A stretch of 64,000 nucleotides of DNA from Paraburkholderia nodosa (GCF_001718195.1 NZ_MCNV01000020.1:62001-126000); one strand, 5' to 3'. Shown: positions 17,233 to 26,199, numbered from the stretch's first letter. Program-made: numbers and translations. Notes: generated by a model not told the origin, from the sequence alone.

Positions 17233-18291
17233 TCATTGCGCCGGAAATACGCGAAGCCCGCGCGGCACGGCCGTCACGCCCTCGCCGACCGAAAGGCCCA
17301 GCGCACGCCACGACTCGCGGTCGAGCTCGGCTTCGAGCGCGCCGCCCGTGCGGCTTTCCAGCTCCACGCGCACCGAGCCGCCCAGCGTCACCACGCGGCG
17401 CACGTCGACGACGATGCCGTCGCGATGATCGCTCGCCTGGCGGTGCAGCACGAGGTCGTGCGGCCGCACGTAGGCGAGCGCGGGGCCTTCGAAGCTCGCG
17501 TGCACGGAGATCGGCTGCGCCGCGCCCTCGGCGACGAAACCGCGTGCATCGACGCTGCCGCGCAGCCGGTTTGCGGCGCCCAGAAATTCGTACACGAAGG
17601 CCGTCTGCGGATGATCATAGACGTCCTGCGGGCTACCGACCTGCTCCACGTGCCCATGATTCATCACGACGATGCGATCGGCCACCTCGAGCGCTTCCTC
17701 CTGGTCGTGCGTGACGAAGATCGTCGAGATATGCAGGTCGTCGTGCAGGCGACGCAGCCACGAGCGCAACTCCTTGCGCACCTTGGCGTCGAGCGCGCCG
17801 AATGGTTCGTCGAGCAGCAGCACCTTCGGCTCGACGGCGAGCGCGCGCGCAAGCGCGATGCGCTGACGCTGGCCGCCCGACAGCTCGGACGGATAGCGCT
17901 GCGCGAGCCAGTCGAGCTGCACGAGCTTGAGCAGTTCATGCACCTTCTCGCGAATCACGGCCTCCGAGGGCCGCTCGCTGCGCGGCTTCACGCGCAGGCC
18001 GAACGCCACGTTCTCGAACACCGTCATGTGGCGGAACAGTGCGTAATGCTGGAACACGAAGCCCACCTGGCGCTCGCGCGCGCCCACCTCGCCCACGTCC
18101 TGGCCTTGCAGCACGACCTGGCCCGCGTCGGCGTATTCGAGGCCCGCAATGACGCGCAGGAGCGTGGTCTTGCCACAACCGGAAGGTCCGAGCAGCGCAA
18201 CCAGTTCGCCCGGCGGAAAGACGAGCGAGACGTTGTCGAGGGCGGTGAAGTCGCCGAAGCGCTTGTGCAGATTGCTGACGGTGATGCCCAT
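17233..18291 (-). CDS. cysA: Sulfate/thiosulfate ABC transporter, ATP-binding protein
   Basis: CysA powers the sulfate importer. It has 352 residues from ATG 18291; a longer in-frame upstream stretch only shadows cysW. Walker A is LLGPSGCGKTTLLR, the ABC signature LSGGQRQRIALARALA, and Walker B VLLLDEPFGALDAKVR. A C-terminal TOBE-like regulatory domain is present. It lies 2 bases after cysW, so it is tightly coupled. Confidence 0.96.
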   Translation of the reverse strand: MGITVSNLHKRFGDFTALDNVSLVFPPGELVALLGPSGCGKTTLLRVIAGLEYADAGQVVLQGQDVGEVGARERQVGFVFQHYALFRHMTVFENVAFGLRVKPRSERPSEAVIREKVHELLKLVQLDWLAQRYPSELSGGQRQRIALARALAVEPKVLLLDEPFGALDAKVRKELRSWLRRLHDDLHISTIFVTHDQEEALEVADRIVVMNHGHVEQVGSPQDVYDHPQTAFVYEFLGAANRLRGSVDARGFVAEGAAQPISVHASFEGPALAYVRPHDLVLHRQASDHRDGIVVDVRRVVTLGGSVRVELESRTGGALEAELDRESWRALGLSVGEGVTAVPRGLRVFPAQ

Positions 18292-18293
18292 GT

Positions 18294-19262
18294 TTACTGC
18301 TCCCCTACTTGAATCGGTTGGCGCACGGCGCGAGGCGCTGCGTGTTGTGAAACATGTTGCACGGCCACGGGTTGCGGGCCGGCGTAGGCGGGAATCTCGT
18401 CCGCGCCGCGCAGTTCCGCCGAAAGGCGGCGCTCCGCGAGCAGCTTCAGGCCGAGCGTGACGAGCGCGAGCAACGCGAGCAGCGATGCCACGGCGAACGC
18501 CGCCGCGAAGTTGTACTCGTTGTAAAGAATCTCGACGTGCAGCGGCATCGTGTCGGTCTGGCCGCGAATATGACCCGACACCACCGACACCGCACCGAAC
18601 TCGCCCATGGCGCGCGCGTTGCAGAGAATCACGCCGTACAGCAGACCCCAGCGGATATTGGGCAGCGTCACGCGGCGGAACATCTGCCAGCCCGAGGCGC
18701 CCAGCACGTGGGCGGCCTCTTCTTCGTCGTTGCCCTGCGCCTGCATCAGCGGAATCAGCTCGCGCGCGACGAACGGGAACGTCACGAAGATGGTGGCGAG
18801 CACGATACCCGGCACCGCGAAGATGATCTGCACGTTGCGGTCTTCGAGCCACGGCCCGAGCCAGCCCTGCGCGCCGAACAGCAGCACGTAGATGAGACCT
18901 GAAATCACGGGCGAAACTGAAAACGGCAGGTCGATCAGCGTGGTGAGCAGCGCCTTGCCGCGAAACTCGAACTTCGCGATCGCCCACGAGGCCGCGAGGC
19001 CGAAGCCCAGATTCAACGGCACCGCGATCGCCGCGGTGATGAGCGTGAGCTTGATCGCGGAGAGCGCGTCGGGATCGACGAGCGACGTGAAGTAGAAGCC
19101 GATACCCTTCGACAGCGCCTGCCAGAACACCGCGACGAGCGGCACCACGAGAAACAGCGCGAGAAACGCGAGCGCGATGCCGGTCAGCAGCCAGCGCACC
19201 CACGGTGATTCGGTGACCGGGTCCGGCCGGCGCGTACTTCGTTGTTGCGGCAGCGTGCTCAT
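18294..19262 (-). CDS. cysW: Sulfate ABC transporter permease CysW
   Basis: A 322-residue inner-membrane permease with about six transmembrane helices. The EAA loop that contacts CysA reads EEEAAHVLGASGWQMFRRVTLP. The C-terminus is extended by a roughly 40-residue Pro/Gln/Ala-rich tail. ATG 19262 overlaps the cysT stop by four bases (ATGA). The order sbp-cysT-cysW-cysA is the usual one. Confidence 0.95.
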   Translation of the reverse strand: MSTLPQQRSTRRPDPVTESPWVRWLLTGIALAFLALFLVVPLVAVFWQALSKGIGFYFTSLVDPDALSAIKLTLITAAIAVPLNLGFGLAASWAIAKFEFRGKALLTTLIDLPFSVSPVISGLIYVLLFGAQGWLGPWLEDRNVQIIFAVPGIVLATIFVTFPFVARELIPLMQAQGNDEEEAAHVLGASGWQMFRRVTLPNIRWGLLYGVILCNARAMGEFGAVSVVSGHIRGQTDTMPLHVEILYNEYNFAAAFAVASLLALLALVTLGLKLLAERRLSAELRGADEIPAYAGPQPVAVQHVSQHAAPRAVRQPIQVGEQ

Positions 19263-20164
19263 TGCGCGCCTCCCGCGACGGTTGCGCCCACCACGGCACT
19301 CGGCGCGCTGCCGGCCGTTACACCCCGGCTCGTGCGGCGCTGCAAATACCACTGCAGCGAGTTGATGAGCAGCAGCATGACGAACGAGACGCAGAGCATC
19401 ATCACGGCAAGCGCCGTTGCGCCCGCATAGTCGTACTGCTCGAGCTTGGTGATGATGAGCAGCGACGTAATCTCCGACTTCATCGGCACGTTGCCGGCGA
19501 TGAAGATGACCGAGCCGTACTCGCCCAGCGCACGCGCGAACGCGAGCGCGAAACCCGTGAGAAGCGCCGGCAGCACCGCGGGCAGCACGACACGGCGGAA
19601 CGTGAGCCAGCGCGAGGCGCCGAGGCACGCAGCGGCCTCTTCCTGTTCGCGCTCGAAGTCCTCGAGCACCGGCTGCACCGTGCGCACGACGAACGGCAAG
19701 CCGATGAAGGTCAGCGCCACGAGCACGCCGAGCGGCGTGAAGGCGATCTTCAGACCGAGCGGCTGCAGGAACTGGCCGATCCAGCCATTGCCGGCATACA
19801 CGGCGGCGAGCGAAATGCCCGCCACGGAAGTCGGGAGCGCGAACGGCAGATCGACGAGCGCATCGATCACCCGTTTGAACGGAAACCTATAGCGCACGAG
19901 CACCCACGCGAGCAGGAAGCCGAATACCGCGTTGATCAGCGCCCCGCCGAGCGCGGCGGTGAACGTGAGCCGGTACGACGCGATCACGCGCGGCGACCAC
20001 ACGGCGCGCACGAAGTGGCTCCAGTCGAGTGTCGCCGTCTTGAGAAAGGTGGCGGCAAGCGGAATGAGCACCACGAGGCTCAGATAGGCCACCGTGATGC
20101 CAAGCGTCAAACCGAAGCCAGGCAGCGCACTGGGCTTGCGCAATCGAAACGTTGTCATGCTCAT
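19259..20164 (-). CDS. cysT: Sulfate ABC transporter permease CysT (CysU)
   Basis: A 301-residue permease partner of CysW with six predicted helices. The EAA loop is EQEEAAACLGASRWLTFRRVVL. ATG 20164 is given; ATG 20158, two codons later, is equally possible and has a GGA at better spacing. It is separated from sbp by 143 bases containing a stem-loop. Confidence 0.95.
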   Translation of the reverse strand: MSMTTFRLRKPSALPGFGLTLGITVAYLSLVVLIPLAATFLKTATLDWSHFVRAVWSPRVIASYRLTFTAALGGALINAVFGFLLAWVLVRYRFPFKRVIDALVDLPFALPTSVAGISLAAVYAGNGWIGQFLQPLGLKIAFTPLGVLVALTFIGLPFVVRTVQPVLEDFEREQEEAAACLGASRWLTFRRVVLPAVLPALLTGFALAFARALGEYGSVIFIAGNVPMKSEITSLLIITKLEQYDYAGATALAVMMLCVSFVMLLLINSLQWYLQRRTSRGVTAGSAPSAVVGATVAGGAQ

Positions 20165-20211
20165 CGTCCAGACATGGGTTGCGCGATTCGTGCGTTGCAG
20201 ATTCGCGCCGA

Positions 20212-20236
20212 AAAGCGCGCCCGTAGGCGCGCTTCG
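20212..20236 (-). terminator. Stem-loop (leaky terminator?) between sbp and cysT
   Basis: On the minus strand, AAGCGCGCC-TACG-GGCGCGCTT is followed by TTCGG. The T run is short, so it is likely an attenuator or mRNA-protecting stem rather than a full stop. It would raise sbp relative to the membrane genes. Confidence 0.5.
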
Positions 20237-20307
20237 TTGTTATGCGATCACGTCGTTATGCGGACCGCTTACTGCTTGACCGCCTGCTGCTTGACTGCTC
20301 GACAGCT

Positions 20308-21366
20308 TTACTGCGGCTGATAGATCGAATCGAACACGCCGCCATCCGCGAAATGCGTCTTCTGCGCGTTGGGCCAGCCGCCGAACGTGTCGTCGACCGT
20401 GTAGAGCTTGAGCTTCGGAAACTTCGCCGTGAGCGCCGCCGGGACCTTGTCCGAACGCGGACGGTAGAAGTTCTTCGCGGCGATCTCCTGGCCCTCTTCG
20501 CTATAGAGGAACTGCAGGTAGGCTTCGGCCTCCTTGCGCGTGCCCTTCTTGTCGACGACCTTGTCCACCACGGCAACCGGCGGCTCAGCCAGAATGCTCA
20601 CCGAAGGCACCACGATCTCGAACTTGTCCGGGCCGAACTCCTTGAGCGAGAGAAATGCTTCGTTTTCCCATGCGATCAGCACATCGCCGATGCCGCGCTG
20701 CACGAAGCTCGTCGTGGCTCCCCGCGCGCCCGAGTCGAGCACGCCCGCGTTCTTGTAGAGCTTCGTGACAAAGTCCTTCGCCGTCTGCTCGTTGCCGCCC
20801 GGCTGGTGCAGCGCATACGCCCACGCCGCGAGATAGTTCCAGCGCGCGCCGCCCGAGGTCTTCGGATTCGGCGTGACGATCGAGACACCCGGCTTGGTCA
20901 GATCGTCCCAGTCCTTGATGTGCCTGGGGTTGCCCTTGCGCACGAGGAACACGATGGTCGACGTGTATGGCGAGGCGTTGTCGGGCAGGCGCTTTTGCCA
21001 GTCCTTCGCGACGATGCCCTTGTTGGCGAGCGCGTCGATGTCCCATGCCAGCGCGAGCGTCGCGACGTCGGCCTGCAGACCGTCGAGCACCGAGCGCGCC
21101 TGTGCGCCCGAGCCGCCATGCGACTGTTTGATGGTGAGCGTTTCGCCCGTCTTCGCCTTCCACTGCTTGATGAAGGCTTCGTTGATGTCCTGGTACAGCT
21201 CGCGCGTCGGATCGTAGGAGACGTTGAGCAGCGATGTATCCGCGTGAGCGGCCAGCGGCACCATAGCCGCCATCGCCGTGACGCCGACGAGCGGCGCAAC
21301 GCCGATGACCAGTTTTGCCGCCAGTGTTTTCAGCCAGCCCGCGCGCCCCGTATGTGTCGTGCCCAT
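20308..21366 (-). CDS. sbp: Periplasmic sulfate-binding protein
   Basis: This is the sulfate-binding protein of the CysTWA importer, 352 residues including a long N-terminal signal (to about residue 42, cleavage after AAHA). The mature start TSLLNVSYDPTRELYQDIN is typical of Sbp/CysP, and QSHGGSGAQARSV and WENEAFLS are family motifs. It is the first gene of the cys transport operon. Sbp and CysP are hard to tell apart by eye; the sequence is closer to Sbp. Confidence 0.94.
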   Translation of the reverse strand: MGTTHTGRAGWLKTLAAKLVIGVAPLVGVTAMAAMVPLAAHADTSLLNVSYDPTRELYQDINEAFIKQWKAKTGETLTIKQSHGGSGAQARSVLDGLQADVATLALAWDIDALANKGIVAKDWQKRLPDNASPYTSTIVFLVRKGNPRHIKDWDDLTKPGVSIVTPNPKTSGGARWNYLAAWAYALHQPGGNEQTAKDFVTKLYKNAGVLDSGARGATTSFVQRGIGDVLIAWENEAFLSLKEFGPDKFEIVVPSVSILAEPPVAVVDKVVDKKGTRKEAEAYLQFLYSEEGQEIAAKNFYRPRSDKVPAALTAKFPKLKLYTVDDTFGGWPNAQKTHFADGGVFDSIYQPQ

Positions 21367-21436
21367 CTATCTGTTCTCCGTTCTCGTGTGTGCTCGTTTG
21401 CGCTCATTGATGAAACCGCAGCTAACGATGGAGGCC

Positions 21437-21500
21437 AGTCTAGCGATCCCCTTACATTATTAAAAATGATGTTTTCTTATTTTTTAATACGCAAAAGTGG
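21437..21500 (-). promoter_or_regulatory. AT-rich sbp promoter / possible CysB-binding region
   Basis: A sharply AT-rich block in a GC-rich genome lies 70-130 bases before sbp. It contains runs of A and T on both strands, like CysB-activated promoters. No single -35/-10 pair stands out, so only the region is marked. Confidence 0.35.
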
Positions 21501-21616
21501 TAAGGACAGAGGAAGTCGCTGTTAGAGCGCGGTTTCATCCGCGCAAACACGGGAAAACGGCCTGATGGCAACGTTCAGTCGATGAACTTCAAGTAACACT
21601 TGAAAAGTGGCGAGTA

Positions 21617-21632
21617 CTGTATAAAAATACAG
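21617..21632 (+). promoter_or_regulatory. LexA (SOS) box 1 upstream of lexA
   Basis: CTGTATAAAAATACAG fits the CTG-N10-CAG consensus with an AT-rich centre. It lies 28 bases before the lexA start and overlaps the probable -10 region. Confidence 0.9.
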
Positions 21633-21636
21633 TTAC

Positions 21637-21652
21637 CTGTTCAAACATACAG
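21637..21652 (+). promoter_or_regulatory. LexA (SOS) box 2 upstream of lexA
   Basis: CTGTTCAAACATACAG is a second SOS box whose centre is 20 bases from the first, about two helical turns. It ends 8 bases before the ATG. Paired boxes indicate cooperative autorepression. Confidence 0.88.
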
Positions 21653-21659
21653 TGGCGCC

Positions 21660-22310
21660 ATGACCAAACTCACCGCACGACAGCAGCAGGTTTTCGATCT
21701 GGTTCGCCGGGCCATCGAGCGCACGGGCTTTCCGCCCACGCGCGCCGAGATCGCGGCGGAACTCGGCTTCAGTTCCGCCAACTCCGCGGAGGAGCATCTG
21801 CGTGCGCTGGCGCGCAAGGGCGTGATCGAACTGGCTGCGGGCGCCTCGCGCGGCATCCGCCTCGTGCCGGGGCCCGACGACCTGCCACACCAGTTCACGC
21901 TCCCGCACCCGAGCATCATGCAACTCTCGCTGCCGCTCGTCGGCCGCGTCGCTGCGGGTAGCCCGATCCTCGCGCAGGAGCACATCTCGCAGAACTATAT
22001 GTGCGACCCGGCGCTCTTCTCGAGCCGCCCAGACTACCTGTTGAAGGTGCGCGGCCTTTCCATGCGCGACGCCGGCATCCTCGACGGCGACCTGCTCGCC
22101 GTGCAGAAAAAGGCCGAAGCGAAAGACGGCCAGATCATCGTGGCGCGCCTCGGCGACGACGTCACCGTCAAGCGCCTGAAGCGCCGTCCGAACGGGCTCG
22201 AGCTGATCGCCGAGAACCCCGATTACGACAATATTTTCGTCGAGGCCGGCAGCGCGGAATTTGCGCTCGAAGGCATCGCGGTCGGGCTGATCCGCCCCAC
22301 CGAATTCTAA
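21660..22310 (+). CDS. lexA: LexA repressor
   Basis: The SOS repressor, 216 residues. The N-terminal winged helix runs to about residue 65 (MTKLTARQQQVFDLVRRAIE). The S24 self-cleavage domain has the scissile Ala99-Gly100 in VGRVAAGSPI, nucleophile Ser134 in VRGLSMRDAG and general base Lys171. Two SOS boxes stand upstream. The start ATG 21660 fits the family; a longer upstream frame crosses the operators and is rejected. Confidence 0.98.
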   Translation: MTKLTARQQQVFDLVRRAIERTGFPPTRAEIAAELGFSSANSAEEHLRALARKGVIELAAGASRGIRLVPGPDDLPHQFTLPHPSIMQLSLPLVGRVAAGSPILAQEHISQNYMCDPALFSSRPDYLLKVRGLSMRDAGILDGDLLAVQKKAEAKDGQIIVARLGDDVTVKRLKRRPNGLELIAENPDYDNIFVEAGSAEFALEGIAVGLIRPTEF

Positions 22311-22374
22311 GGAATCCGTCTGAGCGCGGTTTGCACATTGTTTGCGCACCATCTGCGCATACCTGGAGAGAGTC

Positions 22375-22752
22375 ATGGAACGTCTTGCCCGCCTGCTGCC
22401 CTTCCGCCAATTCGGCCGCCTTCGCCATCTCCGTGGAATCGCCTCGTGCGCGGTCCGCGATGTCCGCGATTCGGCTGCCGCACTGAGCGGTTCGCTCTTC
22501 GAAGACTCGCCTGAGATGGTGGCGGCCAGCGCAGCCGACCTGCCCGTGCTGCCCTCGGCACAGCCGGCGTTTGCGCGCGTGTCGCTCAACAGCACGCTCA
22601 ACACCGAACAGCCCATGCGCCGCGCGCCCGTGCGCGTCTATCAGGGTCCGTCGCGGCTCATCCTAGTCGGCACGGTCGACGCGGTTTGCCGCGCAATCGA
22701 CCGCTGCATCGCCGAGCAGCACAGCGACCTGCCCGCGGCACTCGCGAAGTAA
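22375..22752 (+). CDS. Conserved hypothetical protein downstream of lexA
   Basis: A 125-residue product from ATG 22375 with GGAGAGAGTC upstream. It has a basic N-terminus (MERLARLLPFRQFGRLRHL). The C-terminal stretch RRAPVRVYQGPSRLILVGTVDAVCRAIDRCI looks folded and is probably the conserved part. I recognise no family. It lies 64 bases after lexA on the same strand without a terminator, so it may be co-transcribed in the SOS response. Confidence 0.6.
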   Translation: MERLARLLPFRQFGRLRHLRGIASCAVRDVRDSAAALSGSLFEDSPEMVAASAADLPVLPSAQPAFARVSLNSTLNTEQPMRRAPVRVYQGPSRLILVGTVDAVCRAIDRCIAEQHSDLPAALAK

Positions 22753-22842
22753 GCAGCAACGCTGCCCAAATGTGAGAAGAGGTTACGGGCGGGATCGTTT
22801 GGCCCGGTTTGCGGTCAACACCGTGTTTAAACGATTTGCCCT

Positions 22843-23532
22843 ATGCCGATGACGGAATCTCTCTCTACCCCGCGCAAGACCCAAGGCTGGAAAAAGCCCG
22901 TTGCGATCACGGTCGCCGTCGCAATGGTCGTTGCCGCGATCGGCTACGCCTATGCGTCGCCCTATATCGCGGTGAAACACATGAAAGCCGCGGCCGACGC
23001 GCGTGACGCCGACGCGCTCAACGAATACGTCGATTACCCTGCGCTGCGCCTGAGCCTGAAACAGCAGGTGGGCGAGATGCTGCACCGGCGCGTCGAGGGG
23101 CAGCACAGCAGCAATCCGTTGCTGATCCTCGGCGCCGTAATTGGCGCGGCACTGATTAGTCCGCTCGTGGATGCCTACGCCACACCGGAAGGCGTGGCCG
23201 CCCTGCTCGATGGCATGCCGCCGACGGGCAAGCCCGGCGACCGGCCACACGCGCCGCCGCCAGCGGAATCCGGCGCGCCATCCGCGCAATCGGCAGAGCC
23301 GCCGCAATCGGCACCCGCCTCCGCCGCGCCACCGGCCCCGGCCGTATCCGGCACCCCCGCGCCCGAGGCGCGGCCGGTGACCACGGCGGGCTATCGCGGC
23401 CTCAATGAGTTCGCGCTCACGTGGGACCGCGGCAGTACGGGCGAGCACTACGCCGCCATTCTGCAGCGTCACGGGCTCTTCTCGTGGAAGCTCTCGGCGG
23501 TCGAGCTAAGCGAAGGAAACGTCTCGAACTGA
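22843..23532 (+). CDS. DUF2939 membrane-anchored protein
   Basis: A 229-residue protein. A positively charged N-terminus leads to one transmembrane helix (about 18-38). It is followed by YIAVKHMKAAADARDADALNEYVDYPALRLSLKQQ, the DUF2939 pattern. The middle is Pro/Ala-rich (about 125-170). The C-terminus (NEFALTWDRGS...AILQRHGLFSWKLSAVEL) is again conserved-looking. Function is unknown for the family. The insert of Pro/Ala looks like a linker. Confidence 0.75.
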   Translation: MPMTESLSTPRKTQGWKKPVAITVAVAMVVAAIGYAYASPYIAVKHMKAAADARDADALNEYVDYPALRLSLKQQVGEMLHRRVEGQHSSNPLLILGAVIGAALISPLVDAYATPEGVAALLDGMPPTGKPGDRPHAPPPAESGAPSAQSAEPPQSAPASAAPPAPAVSGTPAPEARPVTTAGYRGLNEFALTWDRGSTGEHYAAILQRHGLFSWKLSAVELSEGNVSN

Positions 23533-23593
23533 GATAGATCGGCAGTGGCAGCGCTAACAGGCCGGTTCCAGGCGAGCCGGCCCGCTTGATCCC

Positions 23594-24064
23594 CTACGCG
23601 GCGGCTTGCTGCTGCTTTTCCTCAGCCGCCGACGAACACGCCACGAGAATGCTGCACGAAACGCGGTCGAGCAGCGGCGTGTTGCCGGCGCCCATCCACC
23701 AACGCGAGAGCCCTGTGCGGCAGCGGTGGCCCACCACCACGAGGTCGGCATTCAGCTCGTTGGCCAGATTCGCGATTTCGTCGATCGGATGACCGAACGC
23801 GAAATGCCCCTGAGCGCGCACGCCGCGCTCAGTTAGCCAGTCCACGCCTTCCTGAAGAATCTCGCGCGCCGTTTCCTCGAAGCGGCCGCAGGCCACGTCG
23901 GTCAACAGGCCGGCGCTCTGGGCGATCGTCGAACGCATGTCGACGACCGAGAGCAAGTGCGTCTCGGCCTGCAGATCGAGTGCAAGATCGGCGCCGCAAC
24001 GCAGTGCCTTGCGGCCTTCGCGCGAGCCGTCGTAACAGAGCAGAATTTTTTTATAGCTCGCCAT
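23594..24064 (-). CDS. Universal stress protein (UspA family)
   Basis: A 156-residue single Usp domain. It begins MASYKKILLCYDGSREGRKALR. The ATP-binding signature LVVVGHRCRTGLSRWWMG is near the C-terminus, in place of the common GxxGxxxxxxxGS(T/S) form. ATG 24064 was chosen; the longer frame upstream lacks a site. Function is stress survival in general terms only. Confidence 0.88.
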   Translation of the reverse strand: MASYKKILLCYDGSREGRKALRCGADLALDLQAETHLLSVVDMRSTIAQSAGLLTDVACGRFEETAREILQEGVDWLTERGVRAQGHFAFGHPIDEIANLANELNADLVVVGHRCRTGLSRWWMGAGNTPLLDRVSCSILVACSSAAEEKQQQAAA

Positions 24065-24385
24065 GATCGCTTCTCCCCGCCCGCGTGATTTGCAGGCTGT
24101 GCGATTCTCATGATGGTGCGCCGCAATTCCACACGCAAGGGCTGGAAAACGCCAGGTGTGCATCGAAAAACGCCAGGCGCGTCCCAATCGGCGCATGCAT
24201 CTTGCACAGTGCTGGATGCTTGCCGCGACATGCATTTACATCGTGCATCGTCAAAACACTTGTGAGCGACGCCCGACCCGCCACGCAGCAATGCACTAAA
24301 ATGGGCCGCCTCGTTTCGTGCGATTTTTCGTTCGGTACTTCGAGCGACTCGCGCGATGCCCGATCGACTCACGTTCAACCGGTCC
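24065..24385. other. Divergent intergenic region (usp / ABC exporter)
   Basis: 321 bases between divergent genes. The element AAAACGCCAGG appears twice within 32 bases (near 24146 and 24167), and GCAT-rich short palindromes follow. These may be operator sequences. No gene is visible. Confidence 0.4.
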
Positions 24386-25300
24386 ATGCCCGCACCCGCC
24401 ATCGAATTCGAGCAGGTCATCAAACATTATGGAGACAGGACGGTCGTCAACGGCCTGTCGTTCGACGTCGTTCCCGGCGAGTGCTTCGGACTGCTCGGCC
24501 CGAACGGCGCGGGAAAAACCACGACACTGCGCATGTTGCTCGGCATCGTTTCGCCCGATGCGGGTCGCATCAGCCTGTGCGGCGAGCCGGTGCCGGCGCG
24601 CGCGCGCCACGCCCGCCAGCGCGTGGGGGTGGTGCCGCAGTTCGACAATCTCGACCCCGACTTCACCGTGCGCGAGAACCTGCTGGTGTTCGGCCGCTAC
24701 TTCGGCTTGTCCGCGCGCGAAACGCGCGAGCTCGTCGCGCCGTTGCTCGAATTCGCGCGCCTCGAAAGCAAGGCCGACGCACGCGTGGGCGAACTCTCAG
24801 GCGGCATGCGCCGACGTCTCACACTCGCGCGCGCGCTCGTGAACGACCCGGACGTGCTTGTGATGGACGAGCCCACTACGGGCCTCGATCCACAGGCACG
24901 GCATCTGATCTGGGAGCGGCTGCGCTCGCTGCTCGCGCGCGGCAAAACGATTCTCCTCACCACGCATTTCATGGAGGAGGCCGAACGGCTTTGCAATCGG
25001 GTCTGCGTGATCGAGGAAGGCCGCAAGATCGCCGAGGGCGCACCCAAGGCGCTGATCGAATCGGAGATCGGCTGCGATGTGATCGAGGTGTACGGACCGG
25101 ACCCGGTCGCGTTGCGCGATGAACTTGCGGCCGACGCGAAGCGCACCGAGATCAGCGGCGAGACGCTGTTCTGTTATGTCGACGACCCTGCGCCTGTCCA
25201 TGCGAAGCTGCGCCATCGCTCTGATTTGCGCTATCTGCACCGGCCCGCGAATCTCGAAGACGTGTTCCTGCGGCTCACGGGCCGCGAGATGCAGGATTAA
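24386..25300 (+). CDS. NodI-type ABC transporter ATP-binding protein
   Basis: ATPase of an export-type (DRA-like) ABC transporter. Walker A is LLGPNGAGKTTTLR, the signature LSGGMRRRLTLARAL, and Walker B VLVMDEPTTGLDPQAR. It has 304 residues from ATG 24386, the usual length; ATG 24356 would add ten. The C-terminal HRPANLEDVFLRLTGREM is typical of NodI relatives. No nodulation genes are nearby. In this group such pairs are housekeeping exporters from which rhizobial nodIJ are thought to derive. The substrate is unknown. Confidence 0.88.
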   Translation: MPAPAIEFEQVIKHYGDRTVVNGLSFDVVPGECFGLLGPNGAGKTTTLRMLLGIVSPDAGRISLCGEPVPARARHARQRVGVVPQFDNLDPDFTVRENLLVFGRYFGLSARETRELVAPLLEFARLESKADARVGELSGGMRRRLTLARALVNDPDVLVMDEPTTGLDPQARHLIWERLRSLLARGKTILLTTHFMEEAERLCNRVCVIEEGRKIAEGAPKALIESEIGCDVIEVYGPDPVALRDELAADAKRTEISGETLFCYVDDPAPVHAKLRHRSDLRYLHRPANLEDVFLRLTGREMQD

Positions 25301-25344
25301 CGGCGGCAGGATCAACGCCCCGCGTACGAATCGCCAAGGACACC

Positions 25345-26181
25345 ATGCAGACACGCACCAACAACCCGACGCCCTCGCGCCCCGAACGTGCGAGCGTGCG
25401 CGAGCCGCGCGCCGCGCTGCCTTCGAACGCGACGCACTGGATGGCCGTGTGGCGGCGCAACTATCTGGTCTGGCGCAAGCTCGCCCTCGCGTCGATGTTC
25501 GGCAATCTCGCCGATCCGATGATCTATCTCTTCGGTCTGGGCTTCGGGCTCGGGCTGATGGTCGGGCACGTCGACGGCGTCTCGTACATCGCGTTTCTCG
25601 CGGCAGGCACGGTGTCGTCTTCGGTGATGATGTCGGCGAGCTTCGAGTCGATGTACTCGGGCTTCTCGCGCATGCACGTGCAGCGCACTTGGGAAGCGAT
25701 CATGCACACGCCGCTCACGCTCGGCGACGTGGTGCTCGGCGAGGTGATGTGGGCCGCGAGCAAGTCGATGCTATCGGGCGTGGCGATCATGGTGGTGGCG
25801 GGCCTGCTCGGCTACGCGAGCTTTCCTTCCATGCTGCTCGCGCTGCCCGTGATCGCGCTCGCGGGCCTCGCGTTCGCGAGCTGCGCGATGATCGTCACCG
25901 CGCTCGCACCGTCCTACGACTTCTTCATGTTCTATCAGACGCTCGTGCTCACGCCGATGCTGCTGCTCTCCGGCGTGTTCTTTCCGATCGCGCAACTGCC
26001 CGCCGCCGCGCAGCACATCACGTTGATGCTACCGCTCGCGCATGCCGTTGCGTTGATCCGCCCCGCCATGCTCGACCGGCCTGTCGAGCAGGCCGGCCTG
26101 CACCTGCTCGTACTCGCGATCTACGTAGTGGTGCCCTTCGCGATCGCATCCGTGCTGTTCCGCCGGCGCATGATGCGCTGA
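25345..26181 (+). CDS. NodJ-type ABC transporter permease
   Basis: This is the membrane partner of the preceding ATPase, 278 residues of the ABC-2 type with six predicted helices. A roughly 30-residue Arg/Pro-rich N-terminus precedes the membrane part. MFGNLADPMIYLFGLGFGLG, the amphipathic MHVQRTWEAIMHTPLT and LMLPLAHAVALIRP are family features. It lies 44 bases after the ATPase and forms a two-gene exporter unit. The substrate is not predictable from sequence. Confidence 0.88.
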   Translation: MQTRTNNPTPSRPERASVREPRAALPSNATHWMAVWRRNYLVWRKLALASMFGNLADPMIYLFGLGFGLGLMVGHVDGVSYIAFLAAGTVSSSVMMSASFESMYSGFSRMHVQRTWEAIMHTPLTLGDVVLGEVMWAASKSMLSGVAIMVVAGLLGYASFPSMLLALPVIALAGLAFASCAMIVTALAPSYDFFMFYQTLVLTPMLLLSGVFFPIAQLPAAAQHITLMLPLAHAVALIRPAMLDRPVEQAGLHLLVLAIYVVVPFAIASVLFRRRMMR

Positions 26182-26199
26182 CACCCCATAGCGCGGCGT

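Noticed and set aside
18292..19299. Upstream in-frame extension of cysA across cysW
   Set aside because: The extension is an out-of-frame reading of cysW; CysA starts at 18291 with a normal length.
24386..26181. True nodulation (nodIJ) genes
   Set aside because: Similarity is to the housekeeping betaproteobacterial pair; no nodABC or nod box is visible.
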